64,000 bases of DNA from positions 248,001-312,000 of the forward strand of contig JBOFBU010000002.1 of NCBI GenBank assembly GCA_051645705.1, in the 5' to 3' direction. Positions 1 through 9,797 of this stretch are shown here, piece after piece. The notes beneath the pieces are model-generated. The model saw only the letters and a list, made by a program, of their open reading frames with translations, did no database searches and was not told the origin of the DNA. This DNA comes from UBA710 sp051645705 (GTDB lineage: Bacteria > Bacillota_I > Bacilli_A > Mycoplasmatales > Metamycoplasmataceae). The position numbers were made by a program, and so were the translations under genes. The first letter of the stretch is position 1. Every line of letters begins with the position of its first letter.

Positions 1-168
1 ATTCTTTCATCATAATTGTTGAATATTATTTTTAATCAAAAGGCCAAAAAAACCATAATCTCAAGAATTAGCAAATCCACCATAAATTAATGAAGATTGA
101 AAAACAAAACCAGAATTTTTTAAATGAGAAGTTATTTTTTTAAAATCTTTATCTTTGCTCGAAAACAT
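1..168 (-). CDS. glyS: Glycine--tRNA ligase, N-terminal part (cut by window edge)
   Basis: Charges tRNA-Gly with glycine in the cytoplasm. The 56 visible residues carry the N-terminal class II signature of the homodimeric GlyRS: a stretch reading SGFVFQSS at residues 19-26, then IYGGFANSWDYGFFG, close to the family consensus (IYGGLANSWDYGPLG), and a WW pair encoded by two consecutive TGA codons. Three in-frame TGA codons fall on Trp positions, direct evidence for the mycoplasma code. The gene runs off the left edge. The start is the ATG at 166-168, 12 bases after the stop of the upstream gene and without a clear Shine-Dalgarno sequence. Confidence 0.88.
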
Positions 169-180
169 AATAAAAATTTA

Positions 181-855
181 TTAAGCGATTTCTTCTATTG
201 TTTTTTTAATAATTTCTCTTTTTTTTCTTAAATATTCTTCTGCTGTTATATATCTTAATTTAAATAATTTTTCTAATTTTTTTAATTTTATTTCAACTTT
301 AGCTAATTCAGTTTTTTCATCAGGAATATCTTGTTCAATTTCTGAATATAACATTTGTTGTTGAGGAATAAATTTAGTATTTTGAATTTCCTGAGAAACT
401 TGTGGAACTGAATTTGGTTGTAATGGAACAAATTGCATTTGTTGTTGTGGTTGCATTTGTTGTTGTGGTTGCTGCACAGGGATTTGAGATGTTGAAATTT
501 GAATTGTTTTTGTAACAAATGGACTTTGAGTTTGAACTATTTGTTGTTGTGGTTGCTGAACTGGGATTTGTTGTGTGTAATGTTGCACAGGGATTTGTTG
601 TTGATATGATTGAGGAACTACAACTTGTTGAGGTTGGAATTGTTGTACAGGGATTTGTTGTGAATGTTGATGAGAATTATAATTTACATGTGCGTTTGGA
701 ACATTAAATTGAGTAGTATTAAACGGGTTAAAGTTTACATTATGTGTCGCATCAACTGTTGATGGTTGAAAATTACTTCTATTTGCAAGTCTTTCCTCTG
801 AAATTGAAGAAACTTTATTTATATGATCTTGATTATTTCCGAATTTATTATTCAT
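181..855 (-). CDS. Gln-rich protein with C-terminal SHOCT-like helix pair
   Basis: 224-residue protein of unknown function with no signal peptide or membrane segment. Residues about 60-150 are a low-complexity Gln/Pro/Val stretch holding four copies of an IPVQ motif separated by QQ-rich spacers. The last 40 residues (AKVEIKLKKLEKLFKLRYITAEEYLRKKREII region) have the pattern of a SHOCT domain: a Leu-rich helix, an Ile-Thr-x-Glu-Glu-Tyr turn and a basic helix. SHOCT domains are short oligomerisation or binding modules at protein ends. The start has a good ribosome site (AGAGGAG) and lies behind a TATAAT box near 883-891, and the gene sits directly upstream of glyS. Function is not assigned. Confidence 0.75.
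   Translation of the reverse strand: MNNKFGNNQDHINKVSSISEERLANRSNFQPSTVDATHNVNFNPFNTTQFNVPNAHVNYNSHQHSQQIPVQQFQPQQVVVPQSYQQQIPVQHYTQQIPVQQPQQQIVQTQSPFVTKTIQISTSQIPVQQPQQQMQPQQQMQFVPLQPNSVPQVSQEIQNTKFIPQQQMLYSEIEQDIPDEKTELAKVEIKLKKLEKLFKLRYITAEEYLRKKREIIKKTIEEIA
420..670. repeat. Degenerate in-gene repeats coding for IPVQ/QQ motifs
   Basis: On the + strand, near-identical units containing ACAGGGATTTG or ACTGGGATTTG recur near 476, 560, 585 and 646, separated by TTGTTG-rich spacers. They encode the IPVQ motifs of the SHOCT-like protein. The irregular spacing and simple content suggest slippage-prone DNA, so copy number may differ between strains. Confidence 0.7.
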
Positions 856-961
856 TATTTAAACTCCTCTTTAAATATATATATTATTATAGTCTTTTTT
901 TAAATTAAAATTTTTATTAACTTTTTTATATTAAAATTAATATAAATAAATTTGGAGAAAT

Positions 962-1909
962 ATGAAAATACTTGGAATTGATATAGGCGGGACAACTGTT
1001 AAGGGTTTATTAATAAATAGTGAAAATAAATCAATAATTAAAGAAGTTAAACCTTTTAAAACTGAATTAGGAAATGATTTGAAATGATTATTCAATAATT
1101 TAAATAATTTAGGTTTTTCTCAAGATACTTATGATTTACTAGGAATTAGTATCCCTGGTTTTTTAGACCATGAAAAAGGCATTGTAATTTCTAGTGGAAA
1201 TATGAAAATTAATAATTTAGATGTTAATAAAGAAGTTAGTAAATATATAAATAAAAAAGTTTTTATTATTAATGATGCAAATGCTGCAGCGTTAGGAGAA
1301 CATTGAGCAGGTGCTGCTAATAGTTTTTCTTCTTTTTTATATTACACAATAGGTACAGGTGTAGGTGGAGCATTATTTTTAAATAATAAATTAATTTATG
1401 GATCGCAAAGTTTTGCTGGGGAATTTGGACACGGTGGTTCCTTTACTAGTTACGACGATAAAATTTCTTGTGGTTGTGGATTAAAATATTGCATGGAAAA
1501 GGGATCAAATGCTAAAGCATATAAAAATGAACTAAAAAAAATTGCCTTAGAAAAAAATAATTCTTTATTAGCAAACAAAATAAAAGAAAGAGGAGAAGAA
1601 TTTGATTTGGTTGATGTAGTTGATCTTTTCCATAAAAACGATGAAAATGTTATTAAAGCATTTAGCAATGCTTCTGATGCAATAGCAAAACATATAGCAA
1701 CTTTATTATATGCCATTAATCCTAGTGCTGTAATAATAGGCGGGGGAATTTCTGGATTAGGTGATTCTTTTTCAAATTTAATAAAAGAAAGAACTTTATT
1801 ATATGCAGATAATATAGTTCTTAAAAAAACAATATTTAAAACTGCTCTTTTAAAAAATACTGCTGGTTCTTTTGGAGCTGCTTATTGAGCTATTATAAAT
1901 AATAAATAA
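962..1909 (+). CDS. ROK-family sugar kinase (glucokinase-like)
   Basis: Phosphorylates a hexose or an amino-sugar with ATP in the cytoplasm. 315 residues, the usual ROK length. Residues 4-12 read LGIDIGGTT, the ATP phosphate-binding motif; NDANAAALGEH holds the catalytic Asp; IGTGVGGAL is the second phosphate loop; EFGHGG and the cysteine cluster CGCGLKYC match the ROK zinc motif, with the Gly before the last Cys replaced by Tyr. Near the C-terminus AVIIGGGIS is the adenosine loop. The start has GGAG seven bases upstream. TGA encodes Trp several times, including near the end. The exact substrate (glucose, mannosamine, N-acetylglucosamine) cannot be read from sequence. Confidence 0.88.
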
Positions 1910-2464
1910 TTAAATTTTTCTTTTTTTACTTTTAAATTTTTGAATTATTCCAAATCCTAATCACAATATTAAAAAGACAGCTGGTGAAATTAATAATCAT
2001 AAACTAAGAGATTGGTAATTTGTGTTTATTCAAATAAAAACTGGAGAAATATTTTCTGAATTTATTTGTTTTACTTGAGATAAAATTGAACCTACTTGAT
2101 TTTTCACTTCATTTAAATTTAAATTATTAATATCAATTTTTAATTTTTCTAATTGAACAATACTTTGACTAAGAGTTTGTTTTAAATCTGGAAAAAGTTC
2201 TATATTAGGATTATTCAATTGCGTTTGCAATGATAAAGTAGTTTCATCAAGCAATTTTATAATAGTATTATGATCAAATTTATTAATATTTTGAAAAACA
2301 CTATCGGCTTCATTTATTACACTATTAATAGTGGCATTTACATTATTAATTAAAAATAAAAAATTTTCTTTAAAATAAAACAATGCTGCACCCAAAGCTA
2401 TAATAATTAATAAAATTGTTACAGTTATTGCATATGATATGAATTTAAATATTTTTAATATCAT
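1910..2464 (-). CDS. Membrane protein with two terminal TM helices and helical middle
   Basis: 184 residues, unrecognised. Residues about 5-30 form one hydrophobic helix (FISYAITVTILLIIIALGAALFYF) and residues about 153-175 a second; between them is a polar, helix-prone region of about 110 residues with regular Leu/Ile spacing, probably a coiled coil. The topology suggests the middle lies on one side of the membrane with both ends anchored. The stop touches the stop of the convergent ROK kinase with no base between. The ATG lies only six bases after a TATAAT box, so the transcript is probably leaderless. Function is not assigned. Confidence 0.75.
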
Positions 2465-2470
2465 AATTTA

Positions 2471-2476
2471 ATTATA
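2471..2476 (-). promoter_or_regulatory. TATAAT -10 box giving a probably leaderless mRNA
   Basis: The box ends six bases before the ATG at 2464. With the usual distance of about seven bases from the -10 box to the start of transcription, the mRNA would begin at or next to the start codon, and there is no Shine-Dalgarno sequence. Confidence 0.55.
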
Positions 2477-2517
2477 TCATTTTGTTTTATTACAAATATT
2501 TTAATTATTAATAAAAA

Positions 2518-3144
2518 TTAATAATTAATTCTTTTTTCAATTTCATTTTTAACTATTTCGAAAATATCTTTTTTTGATAATTTTCCATCAACAATAAAAA
2601 ATCTTTCTTTATTGTCATTAATAACTTCTTTATAACCATCATAAACATCTTGAAAAAAAGAAAGTGGTTCTTTTTCTAATCTATCTAGTTCTTCGTTTTT
2701 TAATGATTTTCTTTTTATTGCATCTTCTGGAGATAAATCAATAAAAAAAGTTAAATCAGGAACTGTTTTATTTGTTCCTATTTCATTTAGTTTTTTTATA
2801 TTATCAATTCCTAATTTTCTTCCCTTGCCTTGGTAAGCTAATGATGAATCTATAAAACGATCGCAAAAAACAATTTTATTTTCTTTCAAAGCTGGTCAAA
2901 TTATTTTTTCTAAATGTAATCTTCTAGATAAAAGATAAGCAATTGCTTCTGACATTGGATCAATTTCATTTTTTATATCTAAAACAAATTTTCTTATTTT
3001 TTCACTTTCTTTTAAATTAACTCCACCAGGTTCTCTTGTAACAACTAATTTATTTAGTTTAATTAATTTAGAAAAATATTTTTCTAATTGTAAAACTAAT
3101 GTTGTTTTTCCACAACCATCTAAACCCTCAAACGTTATAAACAT
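2518..3144 (-). CDS. tmk: Thymidylate kinase (dTMP kinase)
   Basis: Phosphorylates dTMP to dTDP for DNA synthesis. 208 residues. P-loop GLDGCGKTT at residues 7-15; TREPGG about residue 38 binds the nucleotide; VFCDRFIDSSLAYQGKGR carries the DR(F/Y) substrate motif and LID start; FFIDLSPEDAIKR follows. One TGA (Trp) sits between the two halves near 2893. The ATG overlaps the recR stop at 3144, consistent with translational coupling at the end of dnaX-ybaB-recR-tmk. Confidence 0.95.
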
Positions 3145-3722
3145 TATTTAATATCTTTCCTATTCTCTAAAGCATTTTCAAATGAAATATTATCAACATA
3201 TTGAAAAGATACTCCAAAAGGCATTCCTGTTGCTAATTTAGTTATTTTTTTATGATTTACTTTTTTTAATATTTCAGATATTGTATATTGACCTTCATCG
3301 GTATTACTAATACCTATAATAATTTCTTCAAATTTTTTTCCATATTCATTTAAAAAATCAAACGAATATTCAATTTTTTTATTTCCTTTTTTATCATAAA
3401 TTAGGGGCACTAAAAAATATTTGCCCAAAAAAAAATTTAAGTTTTCTATTTTTTCTATATTTTTTTTATCTTCTAAAATTAAAAGCTTTTTTTCTCTTTT
3501 TTCATTTTGACAAATTAAACATAAATCTTCATCTGAATAAACAGAACAAAATTGACAAATTTTTATATCTTTTTTCAATAATTTTATTTCATTAATTAAA
3601 TTATCAAAATCTTTTGTTTCCATTTCTATAAAATTATTAATTATTTTTTCAGATATTGCTTTAGAAAGTGAAAACTCTTTAATGAATAAATTTATTAAAT
3701 TAATAATTTTTTCTGTTTTCAT
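3144..3722 (-). CDS. recR: Recombination mediator RecR
   Basis: Loads RecA at gaps with RecO. 192 residues, about the family length. An N-terminal helix-hairpin-helix region is followed by a zinc finger with C56, C59, C68 and C71, then a Toprim domain (LLILEDKKNIEKIE; GISNTDEGQYT replaces the usual GE-AT pattern) and the C-terminal LATGMPFG...YVD segment. It lies between ybaB and tmk, the order found in many Firmicutes and mollicutes. Confidence 0.93.
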   Translation of the reverse strand: MKTEKIINLINLFIKEFSLSKAISEKIINNFIEMETKDFDNLINEIKLLKKDIKICQFCSVYSDEDLCLICQNEKREKKLLILEDKKNIEKIENLNFFLGKYFLVPLIYDKKGNKKIEYSFDFLNEYGKKFEEIIIGISNTDEGQYTISEILKKVNHKKITKLATGMPFGVSFQYVDNISFENALENRKDIK

Positions 3723-3733
3723 ATTTATTTTAA

Positions 3734-4024
3734 CTAAAATCCAAATCCTGAAGGAGCTTTTGGTGAATTTTTCTTGTACTCATTTTCAATTTTTTGCAAT
3801 ACTTCATTAATCGAAATAATTATTAAATCTTGTAGTGTTTCTTTATCACTTGGATCTACTAAAATTTCGTTTATTTCTATAGAAATTATTTCTCTATTTC
3901 CATTAGCTTCAACAGCAACTCCTTGTTTTTCAACTTTAAAAATTGTATCTTTAATTTTTTGTTCTGCTTTAAGCATTTCTTCTTGCATTTTTTTTGCTTG
4001 TTCAAGAATCTTATTCATATTCAT
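3734..4024 (-). CDS. ybaB: YbaB/EbfC family nucleoid-associated protein
   Basis: Small DNA-binding dimer, 96 residues. The N-terminal MNKILEQAKKMQEEMLKAEQKI helix, the GVAVEANGNREIISIEI strand pair and the IISINEVLQKIENE helix match the family. It is next to dnaX and recR, its conserved place. The start is set by GGGGGA seven bases upstream of the first ATG; a second ATG two codons later is possible. Confidence 0.92.
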   Translation of the reverse strand: MNMNKILEQAKKMQEEMLKAEQKIKDTIFKVEKQGVAVEANGNREIISIEINEILVDPSDKETLQDLIIISINEVLQKIENEYKKNSPKAPSGFGF

Positions 4025-4044
4025 ATATTTCCCCCATAATTTAT

Positions 4045-6249
4045 TTAGCTTTTAAAAATTTTACCAAATAATTGCTTTCCTTTTTCTCTTAAAAAATTAT
4101 TTTTATTATTTTCAGATTGAACTAAAAGTGGTGGAAGAGGTTTTGGTTGAGGTAGCTTCCCGTTTTGTTTTAATTCCTTCCATAAATTTGCTGCAAGTTG
4201 AAAATCACTTTTACTAATAAAAAAAGTATGTAATTGAGTTTCGAATATTTGTAATATATATTTTTTAAATATCGGATCATTTATCAATTGCAATAATTCA
4301 TTAAGAATAAATTGTTTTTCCGTTACAAATAAAACAAAATTATTTGCACATGAAACCATATGAACATTTATCATTAATTTAGAAATTAAAATAAATTCAT
4401 CATCTGTTTTAGTTTTATAATTATTAAATTTAGGTTTCATTATTAGCATTTCTTCTTTGCTAGCTAATAGAAATAAATTAATTATTTCCATTTGAGAAAT
4501 TGGTTTTATTTTTAATTTATTTTCTGTTTCATTTTTATTGTATAAAGGTTTATCCTTAATTTCTTCTTGTTTTTCTTCTTGTTTTTCTTCTTGTTTTTTA
4601 AATTCAGCTTCATTATTAAAATAATAAGGAGTATTGGCAAGAATTTCTTTTGTTTTAAGTTTTGAATTAATTTCTTTTTCTGCCTTTTCTAAAGCGTTTA
4701 TTTCATTTGTATCAAAAACTGGATTTTTATTAATTTCTATTTCTTGAGAATCTATAAGAGATTCATTTAATGATTTTAAAAGATCATCATTTTCATTTAC
4801 TTCATTTAGAATACTTGTTGATTTATTCAAAATATCATCTGTATTGTATTTTTTGTCTTTATCAATAGATATTTTTGAAGAATTATTTAATGATGAAAAA
4901 TTAGAAGTATTTTCTTTTGTATTATTAAATTCATCTTCTTGATAATTAGATTCTTCTTGTTCTTGATAATTAGATTCTTCTTGTTCTTGAAATTTGTTTT
5001 TTGGATTATTAGATTCGTTTGTTTGGTAATTAGATTTTTCTTGAAATTTATTTTTTGGATTATTATTAGATTCATTTTCTTCTTTAATATCGTTATTAAT
5101 TAATTCAAAATCATTTGTAATTATTTTTGTTGTTGTTTGCTTTACTTTTTCAATGTTTTGTATTTTTGTTGCATTAATTTTTTCATTTTTATTTAAACAA
5201 ATTTTCATAAAAGTTATTTCTATAAGTTGTTGTTCATTTTCGCTGTGTTTTAAATTTTTAAGTAAACTTACAAATTCATTAATCATAAAGTATGCATTTT
5301 CAATACTAATTTCAATATCATCAAAATTATTTTTGTCATCAAAATCTAATATTTCAGTTGAATTCGTATTTTTAAATAAAATAAAATTTTTAAGAAAATT
5401 TATTAAAGAGGAAATTAATCTAACTTGATCTATTCCTTTATTGACTAATTTATTAAAAAGAATTATAAGAGAAGAAAGATCTTTTTTTTCTAAAAGCAAA
5501 ACAATATCAAATAAATTTTTTCAAGAAGTTATTCCAAAAATTTCATTAATATTTTTTTCTTGAATAAATCCATTAGAAAAAGCATTTACTTGATCAATAA
5601 TAGATAATGCATCCCTTAATGAACCATTTGCTAAATCAGCTACTATTTTAAGTGCGTTTTCTTCATATTTTATATTTTCTTTATTTAAAATAAATTTAAG
5701 TTGTTTAATTTGTGCTTTTTTTGAAATCCTTGCAAAAGAATATCTTTGAACTCTTGATAAAATAGTAAGAGGTAGTTTTTCAGGTTCTGTTGTAGCAAAA
5801 ATAAAAATTGCATGTTTGGGCGGTTCCTCTAATGTTTTTAATAATGCATTAAAAGCCCCTTTAGATAACATATGAACTTCATCTATAATGTAAATTTTAT
5901 ATTTTCCTTTAGTTGGTAAAAAATTTATTTTTTCTTTAAGATCTCTAATTTCATTTACACCATTATTTGAAGCTGCATCTATTTCTATAATATCTAAAGA
6001 ATTATTTATATTTCCTTGACAAACTTGACAAGCAATATCTCTTTTTTCAGAATGAATACAATTAATTACATTTGCAAAAATTTTAGCAACAGAGGTTTTA
6101 CCTGTTCCTCTAGGACCGGAAAATAAATAAGCGTGAGAAATTTTATTAAACAAAAGAATATTTCTTAATGTTTTAATTATATTGTCTTGGCCTACAACTT
6201 CATCTAAGGTTATTGGTCTATATAATCTGTAAAATGCTTTATAACTCAT
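4045..6249 (-). CDS. dnaX: DNA polymerase III subunit gamma/tau with long acidic linker
   Basis: Clamp-loader ATPase. 734 residues. The AAA+ module is N-terminal: Walker A GPRGTGKTS at about 45-53, IIEIDAASN and IDEVHMLS (Walker B), sensor motifs ATTEPEKLP and LSRVQRY. The zinc finger keeps C64, C74 and C77 but has Asn80 where the fourth Cys is expected. Residues about 390-600 are a Glu/Asn/Lys-rich low-complexity linker with repeated ESNYQ units, followed by a globular C-terminus that is presumably the tau-specific part. One TGA Trp near 5521. It heads the operon with ybaB, recR and tmk; no ribosome site is visible. Confidence 0.93.
4938..5070. repeat. Tandem repeats inside dnaX linker
   Basis: A 24-base unit starting CTTGATAATTAG is present twice in direct tandem (4938-4961 and 4962-4985), followed by a partial third and by two looser copies of a unit containing TTTTTTGGATTATTAGATTC. 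They encode the ESNYQE repeats of the linker and keep the reading frame, so copy-number change would only change linker length. Confidence 0.75.
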
Positions 6250-6344
6250 ATTTTTATTTTATCATTTTAAAAATTAAAGTAAAAGTAAAAAATAAAAAAG
6301 AAAATTTTTGGTATATTTAAATTAAGTGATTATGGAGGTTTAAT

Positions 6345-8192
6345 GTGAATTTAGTTATAGTAGAGTCTCCTAATAAAATTAAAACAATAGAAAAATATTT
6401 AGGTAAAGATTATTTTGTAAAGGCATCTGTTGGACATTTTTTAGAAATGGTTACAACAGGTAAAGATGGTTTAGGAATTGATTTTGATACATGAGAACCA
6501 AAATATAAATTAGATTCTTCTAAAAAAAATGTAATAGAAGATATTAAAAAATCTATTGAAGTTGCTGATTTTATTTATATTGCAACCGATCCTGATCGTG
6601 AAGGGGAAGCAATTGGAGAAAATTTAGTTAGTTATTTTAAAATTCCAAAAAATAAATATAAAAGAGTAAGATACAATGAAATAACAAAAGATGCAATTAA
6701 ACATGCAATCGAAAATCCTGAAGATATTGATTTAAATTTAGTTAATTCTCAAAAAGCAAGAAGAATGTTAGATAGAATTATTGGTTTTAAAACATCTAAT
6801 TTATTAAAAAGAAAAATTAAAAATTCAAACGGAAAACTTTCTGCCGGTAGAGTTCAAACAGTTTGTTTAAAAATTATTGTTGATAAAGAAAAAGAAATTG
6901 CTGCTTTTATTCCTGTTCAATATAATTTAATAAAAGCAAAAATAAGTGAAAATAATTTTGCAAGATTTTATAGTTTAAATAGTCAATTCGAAAATAAAGA
7001 ATGAATTACAAAAGATGAAGCTGAAGAAATTATGAAGAAATTATCAGGTGAATTAACTGTTATGAAAATGAATACATTACAAAAAGTTGATCCAAAAATT
7101 GTTCCTTTAAAACAATCTGCTTTATTTAAAAAATGTAGATTATCATCTAAAGTAATTACTAGTGCCTTGCAAGCTTTATATGAGGGATTTGGCGATGATG
7201 GACTTATATCATATCCAAGAACAGATTCTACTAGACTTTCAAATACATTTTTATCACACGCAGGAGAATACATAACTACAAAATATGGAAAAGAATATTT
7301 AGCAAAGGATATTAAATCTGTTGCAGGAGATCAAGATGCTCACGAGGCCATTAGACCAACTAATATGGAATTAACTCCAGAAATAGCTAAAGAAAAATAT
7401 AGTTTAAACGGAAGCCAATATAGTGTTTATAAAATAATTTATAACATTACAATGAGAGCGCTTATGACTCAACCAAAAAGAGAAATTATTAAATATGATT
7501 TAGATGATAATGGAAATAGTTTTAGATTGTCATTTTCAAAAATTATTTTTCCCGGTTATACAATTATAAATGATGAAGATGATGAAGTTGAAGATGCAAC
7601 CATTAAAAAATATGATATTGGAGAAAAAATTAAAGTTTTAGAATATCAAAATACTGAAAATGAAACAAAACCTCCTAGTAGATATACTGAAGGAACATTA
7701 ATTGCTAAAATGGATGAAATTAAAGTTGGTCGTCCTTCTACTTTTTCTGAGATGGTTAATAAAAATTTAACAAGAAATTATATTAAAAAAGAAGGTTCTT
7801 CATTAATTCCTACAGAACTTGGTGTAAATGTTTTAAATAAATTATTAGAAGGTTTTCAAAAACAATTTTCAGAAAATTATACAGCGCTTGTAGAAAAAGA
7901 TTTAGATGAAATAGCAAGTGGGATTGTAGATTATAAAAAAATAATGCAAAGCTTTTGAAATAAATTTGATGAAACATTTAAAACAGCACAAGTTACATTA
8001 GAACAAACAATTTTAATTCCTAAATTAGTTGGAAGAAAATGTTTAGAATGTGGTCATGAATTAATTTTTAAAAATTCTAAACAAAATAATTCAAGTTTTA
8101 TTGGTTGTCAAAATTTTCCAAATTGTAAATATACAGAATCTATAGTTGTTCCTAAAAAAAGATTTAGTTTCATTAAAAAGAAAAAAGAATAA
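6345..8192 (+). CDS. topA: DNA topoisomerase I (type IA)
   Basis: Relaxes negative supercoils. 615 residues. Toprim domain begins at residue 2 (LVIVESPNKIKTIEKYL) and includes ATDPDREGEAI. The active-site Tyr is Y290 in SYPRTDSTRLS. AHEAIRPT and RYTEGTLIAKM follow, and a single C-terminal zinc finger (CLECGHE...GCQNFPNCKY) remains, fewer than in many bacteria. GTG start at 6345 with GGAGG upstream; the ATG at 6343 is out of frame and stops at once. Upstream 6250-6344 is the divergent promoter region shared with dnaX. Confidence 0.95.
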
Positions 8193-8201
8193 AATAAAAT
8201 T

Positions 8202-9797
8202 ATGAATAATATTAATGAAATATTAAAAAAATGAATTTCTTTTTTTCCAAAAAAAGAAAAATATTTAAATAGATTAATTAAAAAAAATATATCAGAAAAT
8301 CATGAATTTTTTAAAAAGATTTCTTTTAATAATAATTTTTTATATGGAGAAAAGGGGCTTGGTTATGGAAAATTTAATATTTTAACAATAAGAGCTATTT
8401 GTTTAGCTCTTATAAAAGAACTTAAACAAAATCAAGAAGAAAATATTGATATTCTTTTAGTATGTGATAAAGAAGAAAATGACTTTTTATTAAAAGAATT
8501 TGTTAAGGTTTTATCTTTTAATAAATGTGAAGGAACTATTTTTAAAAACTATACTCCATTTGATAAAAAATTTGCTAAAAAAACAATGAAAAAACTTAAT
8601 ATTAAAAATTTAGTTTTTATTGAAACGAATGAATATGATAATAAAATTATTAATTTGTTTTTTATAAATGAAGAAAAAAAAATTAATATTAAAAATATTT
8701 TTAACAAAATTAACGAAATTGATTTATTTAATATTGAAATAGATGAAAATGCTAATCCAAGTGTTTTATCAAATACAAAAGTAATTACAGAATATGTAAA
8801 TACTATTTTAAAAATAAAAACTAGAGAAAATGACCAAAAAAACTTAAGAGTCGCTATCGCTTGCAACAATCCGGGAACTGGTGAAATTTTAAAAAAAATA
8901 TTTGGTAATATGGATTACTTTTATGTTTATAAAAAATATAAAAAACATCAAAAACTTAATATGAACAAATCAAATTTAGAAAAAAGAGTTTTTTGAAAAG
9001 AAATAATTTTTGCTAAAAAGAATAAATGTGATCTCTTAATTTGTTCACCAGATAATTCTTCTAAACTTTTTCTTTTTTCAACAGAAAAAAGATCTCTTAT
9101 TTATTTTGATAATTATTTATTTCCTCTTTTCTTTTTAAATATTTTCATTCCTGAATTAAAAAGAAATAATATTAATTTAGATAAAACATTTTTAGCAAGC
9201 GATATTCCCGCTTCTCCTTCAATTGATAAATTAATAAATAAATATAATATTAAATTTTTTGTAGATAATGTTCCTACTTTTAGAGCAAATGATAATCTTT
9301 TATTTTATTGGAATGATAATAAATTTGTTTTTGGAGATGATAAATTAATAGAAAATAGTTTTCATCATATTTTAATTAAATTATCTGAAATTATTAATTA
9401 CTTAAAAACACAAAATTCTAACATAAATGTAGAACTGAAAAAAATTTCAAGAATATATGGAAAATCACTTAGATATTATTTTTTCTTTAAAATTGAAAAA
9501 GAAAAAATAATTAATTATTTTAATATAAAAGAAAACGAAAATAAATTTAAAAAAGTTAAAAGAAATTTAATTGTTGATGAAAGCGATAATGATGAAGTTA
9601 CTTTATTTAAAATAGTTGATATTAATGAAGAATATAATATTTATATAAAATATTATTTTTCATTAAAACAAGCAGTTTTTATTTTTACAAGCAATTATAT
9701 TATGGAAAATAAAAAAAGAAAATTATTTAGTTCAATTTCTAATTATAATAAATATTTAAAAATAGCTAAATTACTTTTTAAGGATATTAATAGTTAA
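8202..9797 (+). CDS. Degenerate phosphohexomutase-like protein, catalytic Ser loop lost
   Basis: 531 residues, the length of mycoplasma phosphoglucomutase/phosphomannomutase. By eye the order of family landmarks is kept: an N-terminal GEKGLGYGKFNILTIRAICLAL segment resembling the FGTAGxRG...N.YT(I/V)R region, ILLVCDKE for the GYDxR strand, AIACNNPGTGE for the PLHGTG segment, CDLLICSPDNSSKLFL for the DPDxDR loop and a SDIPASPSIDKL segment. At residues 141-145, where the phosphorylated Ser of the SHNP loop belongs, the sequence is ETNEY. The DPDADR metal loop is also altered. It lies 9 bases after topA. Probably non-catalytic; the family link is inference and rests on motif order. Confidence 0.55.

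Noticed and set aside
181..1716. Open frames antisense to the Gln-rich gene and the ROK kinase
   Set aside because: They have no ribosome site and low-complexity or unlikely composition, and they are fully covered by a well supported gene on the other strand.
5481..5488. A run of eight A on the dnaX coding strand that could be a frameshift site for a gamma form
   Set aside because: It lies near codon 255, much earlier than the known gamma-producing sites, has no visible downstream stem-loop, and such A runs are everywhere in this AT-rich DNA.
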